A DNA stretch of 64,000 nt from QKTW01 sp052161885 (GTDB lineage: Bacteria; Bacteroidota; Bacteroidia; Chitinophagales; Chitinophagaceae). The notes beneath the pieces were generated by a model, which had not been told where the DNA came from, searched no databases, and saw nothing but the letters and a program-made list of their open reading frames with translations. The stretch is from positions 1,612,001 to 1,676,000 of the forward strand of contig CP197396.1 of NCBI GenBank assembly GCA_052161885.1. Reading direction: 5' to 3'. The translations under genes were made by a program, and so were the position numbers. Positions 25,399 through 36,300 of the stretch are shown here, in pieces (within the stretch, counting starts at the first letter, position 1; the number at the start of each line of letters is the position of its first letter).

Positions 25399-28300
25399 CT
25401 ACTTCAGCAACAGTTTAATCTGCTCCTCCACACCATCACCATTAACAGAAATAAGGTAAAGGCCTTTTACTTCATTACTCATATCCAACTGATACTCCTG
25501 GAAACCTGCTTTTAGCTGTTCTGTCTTTACGATCTGGCCTGCACTATTCCATACGTTAACAACTACAGCATGCGCAACGGGTTGCATGAAGCGCAATGTG
25601 GTGTAGCCTGTTGATGGATTTGGCGCCAATGTAACTGCATTGCCTGGCATGTTAAACATTAGCTGTGTGACAGTGCTTAATGTATAGTTGCCTTGCACAT
25701 CGTTTATACGCAGGCGATAGTAGTTAACGCCATTCCATGGTTTATTGTCACTCAGGCTGTAATTCTTTTGGCCATCGCTGTTGCGGACTGCCTTTACATA
25801 GCCTATTGCATTCCATTCTGACGCGTTCCTGCTCCTTTCTACAACGAACTGATCTGTGTTCTCGTCGTTGACCGACGTCCAGCTAAGTAAGGCAGTGGCG
25901 TCTGTATTCTTTGTCGCGGTGAATGTCAGCAGATGCAATGGTAAAGGTGATACCCAGGACATACTGTAGGGCACCGATGAACTGGAAACACCTGCATTAT
26001 CCGTTACTGAGTAATTGAAAGAGAGGCCGTAACTGCCAAGGCCGCTGAATTTTACGCTCAGCAATGCAGGATCGTAATTCGGAATAGGTACGCCGGGCAC
26101 TACTTTCACCCCATTATAATACAACTCATTCCCGTTCATACCCGTTGTATCTGTGATCGTAAAGGTTGATCCGGCTCCTTTGGTACCATCTTCATTATCA
26201 AAACCACTTAATGGCCCGGGGGAATTAAGAGAACCTGTTCCGGTCATCGGCATCAATGACTGACTTGCCGGCTGCACAACCACATAGGTTTGCGGGTAAG
26301 GTATGGGCGACTGCTGAATGCCCAGGTTTGCATTGGTTACATCGGTGGTTCCTACCACGATATTTGGCAATATGCCGGTTGCCCCTGTGCTGCCTTTACC
26401 GGTACCCAGGTTAGCGCCTGTATTGCTCCATCCCGAAGGTAGTACCGGCGTTGTTGATCCTGCAGAATCGGTAGTGATTACAATGCTGTAAGTACCGGCA
26501 GATATGTTTTCAAAATTATAACTGCCATCCGTATTCACCTGCACCGTTTCTATAATCTTACCTGATGCATTTACCAGGCTTACGTAGATATTACCCGGGA
26601 TACCCGAAACAGGCCCGCTGGCATTAACCGTTGTATCTGATTGCCCGTTAGCGTCGTGCAATATATTTCCGCTCAGCGAAACGGCACATACGCCCACTGT
26701 AACGGTAGACTGTACCGGCAGCTGGCAGTTGGAGGCGCTATCGGTAATGGTGGCAATATAAGTCGTGGTAGCATTAGCATAAGTAACCGGGTTTTTCGTG
26801 TATGGGTTGGACAGGAACGGAGTAGCCGCCCAGCTATAGCTGTACACCCCTGTAGAAGTAACGGTAAGCGGAAGGACGGTGCCGCTGTTTGTACACACGT
26901 TCACATTACCCCCCGTAGCAGCGATGGTATTAGGTAATACCACCACTTTCACCTGCTGGAAGTTACTGCAGCCTGTTGCAAGGTCTGTCTGCACCAGCTT
27001 ATACAACTGGGTACCAGCTGGTGAGATCAGTGTACTGGAACTGTTGGGAGCGCTCACTCCGGTAGTTGGTGTCCACTGGTACAGCATATTTGCCGTAGCA
27101 GGCGTAAATCCCAGGGTGGTGGAATTACCACCGGAACAAATAACAGGATTACCCGTGATGGTAAAGGCTGGTGGTGTATTCACTGTTACTTTTACCGCAT
27201 CCACAATCGTACAGCCGGCGTTTGCGCCGGTACCTGTTGCTGTCAAAGTGTAAGTACCCGTTACACCGGCCGTGAAGGTTGGCTGCGCAACATTGGTGGC
27301 GCTAAGGCTTGTAGCAGGGCTCCAGGAATAGGTTACATTGGCAACAGAAGGAAGACCCAGTACAACAGTAGCACCCGGGCACACACTAGCATCCGGCTTG
27401 GCACTCGCGGTGAATGTAGGCGCTATGCTCACCGTATCCGACAAGGTACAGCCGTTGGTAAATGTTGCGACCACAGTATAAATAGTGGCCAGTTGCGGGT
27501 TTGCATTGGGGCTGGCGCAAGAAGTACAACTAAGGCCGGTAGCAGGGCTCCAGCTATAGCTCGCTACGTTGGCGATACTGGATGGATTGCCTGTACCACC
27601 TACACCGATATTGGTGGGCGTGCTCGGGCAAACAGTTTTAGCCACAAAGTCAAACGCTGTTGTTGGCTTTACGATTACACGTACCGTATCGGTAGCCGGT
27701 GTGCTGCAGCCCGGATAGCTTACTGCCACCGTATACAATGTAGTTGTTGCAGGGCTCGCTACTGGGTTGGCAATCATGGTGCTGCTTAATCCTGTGGAAG
27801 GTGTCCACTGGTAGCTCGCACCCGTCTGTGCAGCTGTGCCCAGCTGAGAGCTGCCGCCCGGGCAGATAGCGGGTGGTGCCGCAATCCCTGCCATAGAACC
27901 TGCAGTTACTGTACCTTTCAGTGTCACGGTATCCAGCTTGGCACAACCAGTCAGCGGATCGGTAACCGTAACGATAAAGGTCTGATCAGCTCCTGCAAAA
28001 AGTACCTGCGGATTGGCATTCGTGGGGCCGGTACCATTTTGCCATGCGGCATTGGCGGGTGTCCAGGAATAGGTATAACTACCACCGGCAGCAGTGCCCA
28101 GGGTAGCAATACCGTTGTTACATACTGCACGGTCCGGGCCGGCATCAAAGCTGATGCTGCTTACATTCACAGCCATTGTCTTACTTACCTGGCAGCCCGT
28201 AGCTGTTTCTTTAACCAGCAAAGTATACCCTGCTGTGCCAGACAGTGTAGCTGTGGGGTTAGCAATGGAGACACTGCTCAGTCCTGCAGCCGGTGTCCAG

Positions 28301-31300
28301 GTGTAGCTGTAGCCGGTTACAGGGGTAACACCTATTGCTACGGCAGTACCCGGACAGGTATTCTTATCACCCAGGTTCACTACCGGCAATGCCCAGCTGG
28401 GCGCATTGATCGGCATGGTTGCACTGCAATGAATGGAAGTGTCATATTTATTGGTAACGGTCACTTTAATGGTTGCCTGGCTGGCAGAAACGATATTGAC
28501 CACCGAGGCAGTGGGGTTATCTACCAGGCTGGCTGGTGTCCAGCTGATGTTATAGTCGGCTGTTGTAATACCATTCACAGTCAGCTGCAATGGCTGGCCG
28601 GTAAAGGCTTTAGGACAGCCTTGTGCCGATAGTTGTTTAATGCTGATCAATCCGCAACCGCTGCCATTGACACAATTATTCACGGTCACATTAGCGGAGG
28701 TACAGGTGACGCCATTTACAGTAGTGGTACGGTTATACACAGCTGCTGTACCACCGGCGGACCCCGTATTCTTCAGATAAGCATCTGCACCGTTGTTACG
28801 GGTAGACACTACCATGCCGGGGCCGCTTACCAGGTTCCAGGTATAGGTGGCCGTACAGTTGGTACCGCTGCCGCTTACCCAGCCCGGGCCGCAGAAGGTT
28901 TGTCCGCCCGCATCAATATCTGCATCGATTACCGATACATTTACCTGGTCTTCGAAAGCGCAGCCACTTTTTATAGCCGTAACGGTAAAGGTCATCGGGC
29001 AGGCCACAGCCGATGTGCCGGCATTGAACACCGGGTTAAAAATAGCGGTATTGCTTAAGTAGGTACCTGGCGTCCAGGCATAGGTGAAGGTGGCATCGTT
29101 GGTGGTACCCAGCGTGGTGGTGGTGTTCTTACAGATCGTTTTATCGGTGCCACCAAATGTGGTATTGCTGTTCGGCGCTGCTACCGGGGTTACGATCACG
29201 GTATCTACCGTAGTGCAGGTACCGCCGGCTTTCAATGGCACGGTTACGGTCAGTTTATAAGAAGAAGTAGTAGTTGGTTTGGCTACCGGCTGGGCGCAGG
29301 TGGTGCAACTCAACGCTGTGGCTACAGCAGGCGTACCACTGATCAGTGTCCATGCATAAGTGATGCCCGACAAAGGTGCTGTACCGATCTGAGTGCCATT
29401 AGTACCGGCGCAAAAGGAAACATCCGGACCTGCGTTGGCTTGCACCGGGGTAACCGTTACCTGGTCTAATGCGCTGCAGCCCTTGCTGTCTGTAACTTTT
29501 AAGGTAAACGTAGTGGCTGCAGAGATGGCTGAAGTGGTGTAATTGGCAGTAGCTGCGGCGGCTGTGGTGTTGCTGCCCACATACCAGGCATAGCTGCTGA
29601 TGGTAGCGGGAGACACCGGTGTACCGCTGCCGTTCAGTGTAAGCGTACCCGCCGGACATACATACCATTTAGGCCCGTTGGCATTGGCCGTGGGCGCCAC
29701 ATTGCCATTGATTGTTACCGATGCAGCTGCAGATGAATCGACTACGGCCAGATCACAGTAACCATTGTTAGCTTTGATCAGGCGACGATAGAAATAAGAA
29801 GTACTGCCGGTTGGCGGGGTCAGGTCTTTAAAGGTCTCTCCGGCAAGGTCTGTCCAGGGGCCGGTAGCGGCGGCGCTTTGCTGCCACTGGTAAAAAATGC
29901 CGGTGGTGAAGTTATTGGGATTGGTGGCCACTACCGTATTGCCTACAATGGGTTGTGGTACGCCCAACGCACAGGCTGCCTGGGTCATCGGCGTTAGTGT
30001 GGAAGCCGCTACTGCAAAATCAGTTGGCAGGTTACCTTCCGAAAACTTGGCAATACCAGATTCATCGCCACCGCCGGCACTCAACGTTGCCTGTTGTGCA
30101 CCAGCTGTGGCAATACCGGTTGCAGGCGCGGTCATAGTGTAGCCCAGGTACATTTCACCGGCACTATTGATTGCCATGCCTGTCCCGCGAGTATCAGCAT
30201 TCACACCAAAGTATGTTCCCCAAAGCCTGTTGCCTGATGAATTAAATTTAGTTATATAGCTGCTAGTTCCTGCAACAGGTGCTGTTGGCTGGTAAGTACA
30301 AGGAGTACTATAAAAACTTTCACCTGAAGCAACCCCACCATAACCCATTACAACCGGATTACCACTGGCATCTAACGCCATACATACACTGGAAACCGCG
30401 AGAGCATTGCCATCATAGGTCGCCCAGGAAAGGTTGCCGTTGGAAATATCAAATTTGCCGAGAAATATATCATAGTTACCGCCCAAAATCGTCTGAAATG
30501 CTCCGGGTGTGGCAATACCGGCGGTGCATCTCGTGCCTCCGGTTGCGTACAACATTCCGTTGACTTTATCAATCTTCATATCGAGCAACTGGGTTGTGTT
30601 AGATGCATCGCCGAAGTACCTGCCCCAAATCCGGGCACCGGTAGCAGGATTGAATTTTGCAATAAATGCGTCTGTAGTACCTGTTGATGTCTGCCCCTGG
30701 GTGGCAGGACTACCGCTCACCGCAATACCGGTTGTTGTCCCAATTGTGACATATCCTCCGACAAATGGGGTATCATTAGCGTCAATATCAACGGAATTTC
30801 CAAAATCCGAAGCTGCTCCACCTATATAAGTACCCCACTGGCGCACACCTGCAGTTGTGAACTTAGCCAGAAATGCATCCTGTGTGCCTGATAAGGTTGT
30901 ACTATTTGTAGCAATGTTGCTGGTAGAGTTGGTACTACCAGCAGCATATAAAAAGCCATTTGACGTAACACATAATCCATTTATTATATCACTACCGCCA
31001 GTGCCTCCATAATAACTACTCCAATTTCTTGCACCAGTCGCAGTGTTTAAAGACAAGAGAAGGCCGTCACCTACGCCGCCGCCAGTAGTCTGGCCAACAG
31101 TTCCTGTAATATTGCCAGTAAGAATACTTCCTCCAATATATACCGCTGTGCCATCTGACACAATTGCAGATCCAGAGGCGCTACTGCCTGTAGCACCAAA
31201 ATAGGTTCCCCATATTTTTACGCCTGCGGCCGTATATTTTGCAACAAAAACAGCAGTGGTAGACGCTCCAATTGTATTTTGGTAAACGCTGCCCCCAGTA

Positions 31301-32265
31301 GCAATATTATTGGTGCTGCTTGTAGAGCCTACTACATAAACGTTAGCCAAAGGATCTGTACAAATTCCATTAACGTAATCATTACCTGTACCCCCAACAT
31401 AGGTGGCCCATACCAAACTCGGCGTCGGATCTATCACCAGCGTCTTACTTTGATCGTAAGCAGGTACGTTAAAGGCGTAAAGATTGTTGGCTTCATCCAA
31501 TGGCTTGTATTGCACGGCCAGGCTTCGCCCGTCCTGCCGGGTAAAGCTGGCCGGTATCTTTTCTTCTAGTGTACCAAAGGCCAGCTGCATTTTTATTTTC
31601 CCATCTTTCAAGGCTATATCGCTGCCATTGGCATACTTCATTTTGATCTTCGAAGCATCCGCACCGGGCTGAATGATGAAGTTGTACTCCACCGGCTTGT
31701 CGGTGCCTTTCTTCGCTACGAACTCCAGGTCAATGCCGGGATAAATGTTTTTGTAGGTTACTTTCTTATAGCTATGCACCTGGGCAAAGCCATTGTTCAC
31801 CATAAAGTTCTCTATTGCGGTCAATGGCTTTTCGGCTACCAGCTGCGCATCGGGGTTGGCTCCCTCCAGCGAAATATCCACCCTGTGAAAGCGCTGAGCG
31901 ATCTCATCGGTCATCACGTCTTTACCATCGCGGCCGGGCTGGACGATTTTTTTACCGGTCTTTTCGAGCACATAGGCATCATAACTGAAACCGGTGCTGC
32001 GCAGCTGTACATTCAGCCCCTGCATGTTGAGCAGGTACTTAATGCCGGGGTTGGGCTTGCCGTTCTGGTCTTTGATCTGGCCTTTGTTTTCTACGAAACC
32101 GGTGTGGTCGTCGTGCAGCCATTGGTCGGCTCTGGCTTTAAGGGTTGCATCAGGGGCTGGTCGACGTTGTTGGCCATGTATCGGGGCCGCCAGCAGACAG
32201 GCGAGCACAACGGTGCCTGCCCTTCTCCACAATGTGGAGGGGAACTGTAAAATGGGGTGGTTCAT
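25399..32265 (-). CDS. Giant SBBP-repeat surface protein with T9SS sorting domain
   Basis: A 2288-residue exported protein. The N-terminus has a Sec signal peptide (GTVVLACLLAAPIHGQ). Residues ~50-285 are a conserved Bacteroidota N-terminal region (GFVENKGQIKDQ; NIYPGIDLEFVAKKG). Residues ~285-720 are SBBP beta-propeller-like repeats of the form WxTYxGG with VxGST. A long run of Ig/PKD-like modules follows (repeated YSWSPATGLS-like and ATxYTVxVT-like phrases), then a SdrD-like segment (SGNILHDANGQSD), a fibronectin-like segment and a T9SS type A sorting domain (APNPSTGYTTLRF ... GLYLISVNG). It is probably attached to the cell surface or secreted. Adhesion is the usual assumption. It is divergent from the regulator at 32694. 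Confidence 0.9.
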   Translation of the reverse strand: MNHPILQFPSTLWRRAGTVVLACLLAAPIHGQQRRPAPDATLKARADQWLHDDHTGFVENKGQIKDQNGKPNPGIKYLLNMQGLNVQLRSTGFSYDAYVLEKTGKKIVQPGRDGKDVMTDEIAQRFHRVDISLEGANPDAQLVAEKPLTAIENFMVNNGFAQVHSYKKVTYKNIYPGIDLEFVAKKGTDKPVEYNFIIQPGADASKIKMKYANGSDIALKDGKIKMQLAFGTLEEKIPASFTRQDGRSLAVQYKPLDEANNLYAFNVPAYDQSKTLVIDPTPSLVWATYVGGTGNDYVNGICTDPLANVYVVGSTSSTNNIATGGSVYQNTIGASTTAVFVAKYTAAGVKIWGTYFGATGSSASGSAIVSDGTAVYIGGSILTGNITGTVGQTTGGGVGDGLLLSLNTATGARNWSSYYGGTGGSDIINGLCVTSNGFLYAAGSTNSTSNIATNSTTLSGTQDAFLAKFTTAGVRQWGTYIGGAASDFGNSVDIDANDTPFVGGYVTIGTTTGIAVSGSPATQGQTSTGTTDAFIAKFNPATGARIWGRYFGDASNTTQLLDMKIDKVNGMLYATGGTRCTAGIATPGAFQTILGGNYDIFLGKFDISNGNLSWATYDGNALAVSSVCMALDASGNPVVMGYGGVASGESFYSTPCTYQPTAPVAGTSSYITKFNSSGNRLWGTYFGVNADTRGTGMAINSAGEMYLGYTMTAPATGIATAGAQQATLSAGGGDESGIAKFSEGNLPTDFAVAASTLTPMTQAACALGVPQPIVGNTVVATNPNNFTTGIFYQWQQSAAATGPWTDLAGETFKDLTPPTGSTSYFYRRLIKANNGYCDLAVVDSSAAASVTINGNVAPTANANGPKWYVCPAGTLTLNGSGTPVSPATISSYAWYVGSNTTAAAATANYTTSAISAATTFTLKVTDSKGCSALDQVTVTPVQANAGPDVSFCAGTNGTQIGTAPLSGITYAWTLISGTPAVATALSCTTCAQPVAKPTTTSSYKLTVTVPLKAGGTCTTVDTVIVTPVAAPNSNTTFGGTDKTICKNTTTTLGTTNDATFTYAWTPGTYLSNTAIFNPVFNAGTSAVACPMTFTVTAIKSGCAFEDQVNVSVIDADIDAGGQTFCGPGWVSGSGTNCTATYTWNLVSGPGMVVSTRNNGADAYLKNTGSAGGTAAVYNRTTTVNGVTCTSANVTVNNCVNGSGCGLISIKQLSAQGCPKAFTGQPLQLTVNGITTADYNISWTPASLVDNPTASVVNIVSASQATIKVTVTNKYDTSIHCSATMPINAPSWALPVVNLGDKNTCPGTAVAIGVTPVTGYSYTWTPAAGLSSVSIANPTATLSGTAGYTLLVKETATGCQVSKTMAVNVSSISFDAGPDRAVCNNGIATLGTAAGGSYTYSWTPANAAWQNGTGPTNANPQVLFAGADQTFIVTVTDPLTGCAKLDTVTLKGTVTAGSMAGIAAPPAICPGGSSQLGTAAQTGASYQWTPSTGLSSTMIANPVASPATTTLYTVAVSYPGCSTPATDTVRVIVKPTTAFDFVAKTVCPSTPTNIGVGGTGNPSSIANVASYSWSPATGLSCTSCASPNANPQLATIYTVVATFTNGCTLSDTVSIAPTFTASAKPDASVCPGATVVLGLPSVANVTYSWSPATSLSATNVAQPTFTAGVTGTYTLTATGTGANAGCTIVDAVKVTVNTPPAFTITGNPVICSGGNSTTLGFTPATANMLYQWTPTTGVSAPNSSSTLISPAGTQLYKLVQTDLATGCSNFQQVKVVVLPNTIAATGGNVNVCTNSGTVLPLTVTSTGVYSYSWAATPFLSNPYTKNPVTYANATTTYIATITDSASNCQLPVQSTVTVGVCAVSLSGNILHDANGQSDTTVNASGPVSGIPGNIYVSLVNASGKIIETVQVNTDGSYNFENISAGTYSIVITTDSAGSTTPVLPSGWSNTGANLGTGKGSTGATGILPNIVVGTTDVTNANLGIQQSPIPYPQTYVVVQPASQSLMPMTGTGSLNSPGPLSGFDNEDGTKGAGSTFTITDTTGMNGNELYYNGVKVVPGVPIPNYDPALLSVKFSGLGSYGLSFNYSVTDNAGVSSSSVPYSMSWVSPLPLHLLTFTATKNTDATALLSWTSVNDENTDQFVVERSRNASEWNAIGYVKAVRNSDGQKNYSLSDNKPWNGVNYYRLRINDVQGNYTLSTVTQLMFNMPGNAVTLAPNPSTGYTTLRFMQPVAHAVVVNVWNSAGQIVKTEQLKAGFQEYQLDMSNEVKGLYLISVNGDGVEEQIKLLLK

Positions 32266-32367
32266 TTTTTGGCTATTAGTCAGGGATAAAAAAATATCTG
32301 GAACAGGGGCTAAATCATATTTTCATATTTAAAAATCATATGTATAATATGTCTCTTCGTATTTGAC

Positions 32368-32383
32368 CACAATAGTAATTGTG
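32368..32383. repeat. Inverted repeat CACAAT-AGTA-ATTGTG
   Basis: A 16-base perfect inverted repeat with 6-bp arms, 15 bases from the palindrome at 32398 and about 100 bases upstream of the surface-protein start. It may be part of the same control region. No consensus promoter was recognised on the minus strand here. Confidence 0.35.
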
Positions 32384-32397
32384 ATTTTTCCCAGCTA

Positions 32398-32417
32398 TTG
32401 TAGTCGGATGTCTACAA
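32398..32417. promoter_or_regulatory. Palindromic site 1 (TTGTAGTCGGATGTCTACAA)
   Basis: It differs at only two positions from site 2 at 32639-32658. It lies about 133 bases upstream of the giant surface-protein gene. Start-to-start spacing of the sites is 241 bases, close to 23 helical turns. It is a candidate binding site for the adjacent NarL/LuxR-type regulator. Confidence 0.55.
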
Positions 32418-32638
32418 ACCAAAAAAATAACTATTAGCGTTGCGGCCATTTTATCCCAACGCCACAACAACAGACCTATTTTACATGTTTCCAGGTACAA
32501 AAGCTAAGCAGAGGGTTTCTTTAATTTACTTGTTAGCATTACTTTTAGGGAATCTGTATACAGAAGCGGTTTGGCACAGTAACGCATAAACATCAGACTG
32601 TACTGAGCCGCAATGACAGTAACCGTCTGTCGTTTCGG

Positions 32639-32658
32639 TTGTAGTCGCATGACTACAA
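32639..32658. promoter_or_regulatory. Palindromic site 2 (TTGTAGTCGCATGACTACAA)
   Basis: A perfect inverted repeat with 8-bp arms (TTGTAGTC/GACTACAA) and a 4-base centre. It ends 35 bases before the response regulator start, a position suited to autoregulation. Apart from the two palindromes and the small inverted repeat at 32368, nothing else was recognised in the 428-base gap 32266-32693. Confidence 0.58.
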
Positions 32659-32693
32659 TACCAGAAAAGATAAAGGATCATTTTTGAGGGATC

Positions 32694-33341
32694 ATGATAA
32701 ACAGCACTCAAGTAAGCAATACCCCCATACGCATTGTTACCGCCGATGATCATATAATGGTCCGCACCGGTCTGCAGGTAATGCTGGAGCTGAAATTCGG
32801 GATCTCCGATATTTATGAAGCAGATTCATGTGCCACCACACTTTCAGCAATAAGGCAACATAAACCGACACATCTTATTATTGATATGGTATTTAAGGAT
32901 GGTAATTCTATAGAGATCCTTCCGGCCATTAAAAAACTCGCACCGGGGTTGCAGATCATGGTGTACAGCATGTTGCCCACAGCGGTATACCTGCCGGCAT
33001 TACAACGGTTTGGCATTAACCACTACCTGAATAAGGAATCGCCCAGGCAAAGTACGTTACAGATGCTGCACAATTTTCTATACCGGGAAGATCCCCAAAA
33101 GAATAGCGGGCTGCAACAGGAAGAGCCGCAGCATGCCAATCCCTTTACCCGCTTATCGACCCGCGAACTGGAAGTATTGCACTACCTGCTGAAAGGAGAG
33201 ACTTCACGTTTTGCTGCTACGGAGCTGAACCTGCACATCAGTACGATCAGTACACTCAAAAGCCGTATCCTGGAAAAGATCGGGGTAAAAAATCTGAAGG
33301 GGCTGCTGGATATGGCTGCCTTACATAACTATAATATATGA
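32694..33341 (+). CDS. NarL/LuxR-family response regulator
   Basis: A 215-residue two-component regulator. The receiver domain starts IRIVTADDHIMVRTGL, with the acidic pair in TADDH, phosphoacceptor Asp64 in LIIDMVFKDG and the conserved Lys in HYLNKES. The C-terminal LuxR-type helix-turn-helix is LSTRELEVLHYLLKGE ... ISTISTLKSRILEKIGV. The following sensor kinase gene starts 10 bases after its stop, so the two form one operon. It is divergent from the giant surface-protein gene, and two matching palindromes lie between them, so control of that gene and of its own operon is the natural model. Confidence 0.9.
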   Translation: MINSTQVSNTPIRIVTADDHIMVRTGLQVMLELKFGISDIYEADSCATTLSAIRQHKPTHLIIDMVFKDGNSIEILPAIKKLAPGLQIMVYSMLPTAVYLPALQRFGINHYLNKESPRQSTLQMLHNFLYREDPQKNSGLQQEEPQHANPFTRLSTRELEVLHYLLKGETSRFAATELNLHISTISTLKSRILEKIGVKNLKGLLDMAALHNYNI

Positions 33342-33351
33342 ACGCCGATTA

Positions 33352-36300
33352 ATGCGCTGCAGCTCTCTTATTGCGCTCCTGCTTTTTTGCTACCTGTGTG
33401 GCCAGGCGCAGATCCGCTATACACTGGAACATTTTACAAATGAGAACGGCTTGCCTGTTAATGGCATTAAAGGACTGGAATGGGACAACGATCATCAGCT
33501 TTTATGGGTAGGTACTGAGGCCGGCATCGTCCGTTGGGATGGGCAGCATTTTAATTACAGCGGCATCTCGGGAAACCGTGTGATCGATATGGGGCATTAT
33601 AATGCGAACGGCCATCCCTTTGTCTATGCCATTATCGAAGGAGGAGTTGTTTATCGCCTTTACCAGACAAACTTTATCTTTGAATCACAACAAAATGATG
33701 TTTTGCTGCATAATGTGCTCAACCCGGTTGAACACTTTCCTGTTACAGCAATCTTTAAGGCTGTTGAGCACAAACAGGATCAGCATATATGGCCGCGCCG
33801 CGTAGTTTTATTGAATGATCCGGGTAAGTCGATACTCCTTTGCCATAAGACACACCTCTACCGCAAAACCGGATCGCAGATAGATACACTGCCTTTTTCC
33901 ATCAGCGAAAGCAGCACCTTTTTTAAAAGCGGAGAGCAGGTAATGCTGAACGATGGAGTAAACCTCTATACCTACAGGGCAGATAGCAGGAATTTTGTAA
34001 AAGACGTAATTAACGGGCTGCCGGCCGGCCTGAAAGAATATACCTTCATCATGAATACCAACACACCCTATCCTGTTGTGTATGGTGATGGAAATCTCTA
34101 CATGCTGTCGAAACAGGGAACTTCTTTACGTGCCTCACTTATCTATAATGGACTGCCCCACACTGCGGATATCGACATCATCCGCTTCCTGGGTAACACC
34201 GGCTGTATCGCTATAGGTGACAAGACCAACGGTATCTACTTATTACGCCAGACGTCTGTAACACCTGTAGGTGCAGTGGCTCCAGAAGCTAATGCCAAGG
34301 CACCTGTTGCCTACGGGCAGGCGCTGCTGCCGGGCAACAGCATTATTACTTACAACGGGATATTGTTTGATAACAACGGGCACGTAACGCATCATAATCC
34401 GATACGGGCTGACTATAATTTTCACAGTACAGCACGTGCTGTTTTTTATGATAACGCGGATACCGTTTTCCGTTATGATAAGACCACTAAAAAAATAATT
34501 GCCCTGCCGCTGCCCGACAGCAGCTACTGGACCATTTTTACGGAAAGTGAAGGTCATGTATATGCTGTTAGTATTTACGGCATTTATGAATTGTTTGATG
34601 ACCATATTGTTCCTGTGTACCGCACACCCGTAGGCAAAAACGACAGGCAGGCGATATTAGATAACGGAGCAGCCCTTGAGCTGGAGAAAGGTGTAATAGC
34701 CATAGGCGGCAAACCCTACCTGCTGAAATACCATATTGCCGAGCATAAAACAGATACTTTCCTGGTAACCAAAGGCGCCCATATCCGCACACTTACCAGG
34801 CTGGCAGACTGCTTATTAATGGGAACCTACGGAGAAGGCATCTATGTTTTAAAGGGCAATAAAATAACATCTCTGCCATCAGACAAGCAGGAATATCTTA
34901 AATACACGCATTGCATAGTACCCGATGGCAAAGGCTACCTGTACATCAGCACTAATAACGGCTTGTTTAAAGTATCGGAAGCTGCCGTGCTGCATGCTGT
35001 GGATCATGCGGCACCAGTATATTATCATTATCTCGGCAGGAGGGACGGACTGGTAACAACAGAGCTGAACGGCGGATGCCAGGATTGTGCCATACGCCTT
35101 CCGGATGGCACACTGTCTTTTCCTTCCATGAACGGCCTGGCCTGGCTGCAACCGGACAGTGTATTATCTGTGCCGCCACTGGGCGTTATCCTGGCAGATT
35201 CTGTAATAGCAGACAACCGGAAATTTGCCTGCAACAGCCCATCTTTGCAGCAGCTCCCTTACAGGTTGAACAATATCCGCTTTAACATCAATATTCCTTA
35301 TTGGGGCAATGCAGAAAATATATACGCATGGTACCGGCTGCGCAGGGCGGAAGAGGAGACATCAGAAACCACATGGATAAAATTCAATCCGCTGCAGCAA
35401 CAGGATTTCAGTTTTGCAGCGCTGAAATCGGACAAGTACAGGTTTGAGATAAAAGTGCTCTCGGGGTTTGCGCCCGGCGATGTCAGCTACATGAGTATTC
35501 TTTTTACTATTAAAAAGCCCTGGTTCCTGCAATGGTATGGTATCCTGCTCTGGATAGTACTCTGGGCGGTTTTGATGCTGTTGCTGATAAAATGGCGCGT
35601 GGCCATCATCAACCGGCGGGCAAAATGGCTGGGGCAAATAGTAGAAGAACGCACTGCAGAGCTCAATACAAAAGTCATACAGTTAGGCGATGCGAATCAC
35701 CTGAAAGAACGGCTTATTTCAGTGATCAGCCATAACATCATCACCCCGCTGAAGTATATCTATGAGACATCTGCTGACCTGGGAGACGAGCAACAACAGC
35801 TCCCGCCCAACCTTCAGCTAAAAGTAGTGTCCTCTATCAAGACTACATCCAAAGAACTGCAGTTGCTGGCTGTAAACCTGCTTAACTGGATCAAGCTGCA
35901 ACATGACGACTATGCCAATCTTCAGCAGGAGGAATTCCAGGTGGGAGAAGTGATACAACATGTAAATGATCTGCTGTATCCTATTGCTATCGATAAGGGT
36001 GTTCAGATAAATCTCAAATCAGACTGTACCCGGCCGGTAATACAGTATAAAGATGCGCTGCAGGTGATCCTGTACAATCTGGTATTGAATGCAATACTCT
36101 ATTCGGGTGAAGGAAACCTGGTTATCACCTGCAAACAGAAAGACGATCTGGTGGAGCTGAATGTAATAGATGAAGGTCCCGGTATGCCCGAAGCAAAAGT
36201 GCTTGAATTAATGAGCGCCAGTGACCCGATGAAACAAAGCGGTGACCTGGACAACAGGGGACACGGCTTTGGCTACCTGATCATTAAAGACCTGCTGAAA

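Noticed and set aside
28039..28632. 197-codon frame antisense to the surface protein
   Set aside because: Composition is a mirror of Thr/Ala/Gly-rich repeats on the other strand; no motif or start signal.
25399..32265. Repetitive sequence as a CRISPR array or tandem DNA repeat
   Set aside because: The repetition is at protein level (SBBP and Ig-like modules) with variable DNA; no fixed repeat-spacer pattern was found anywhere in the window.
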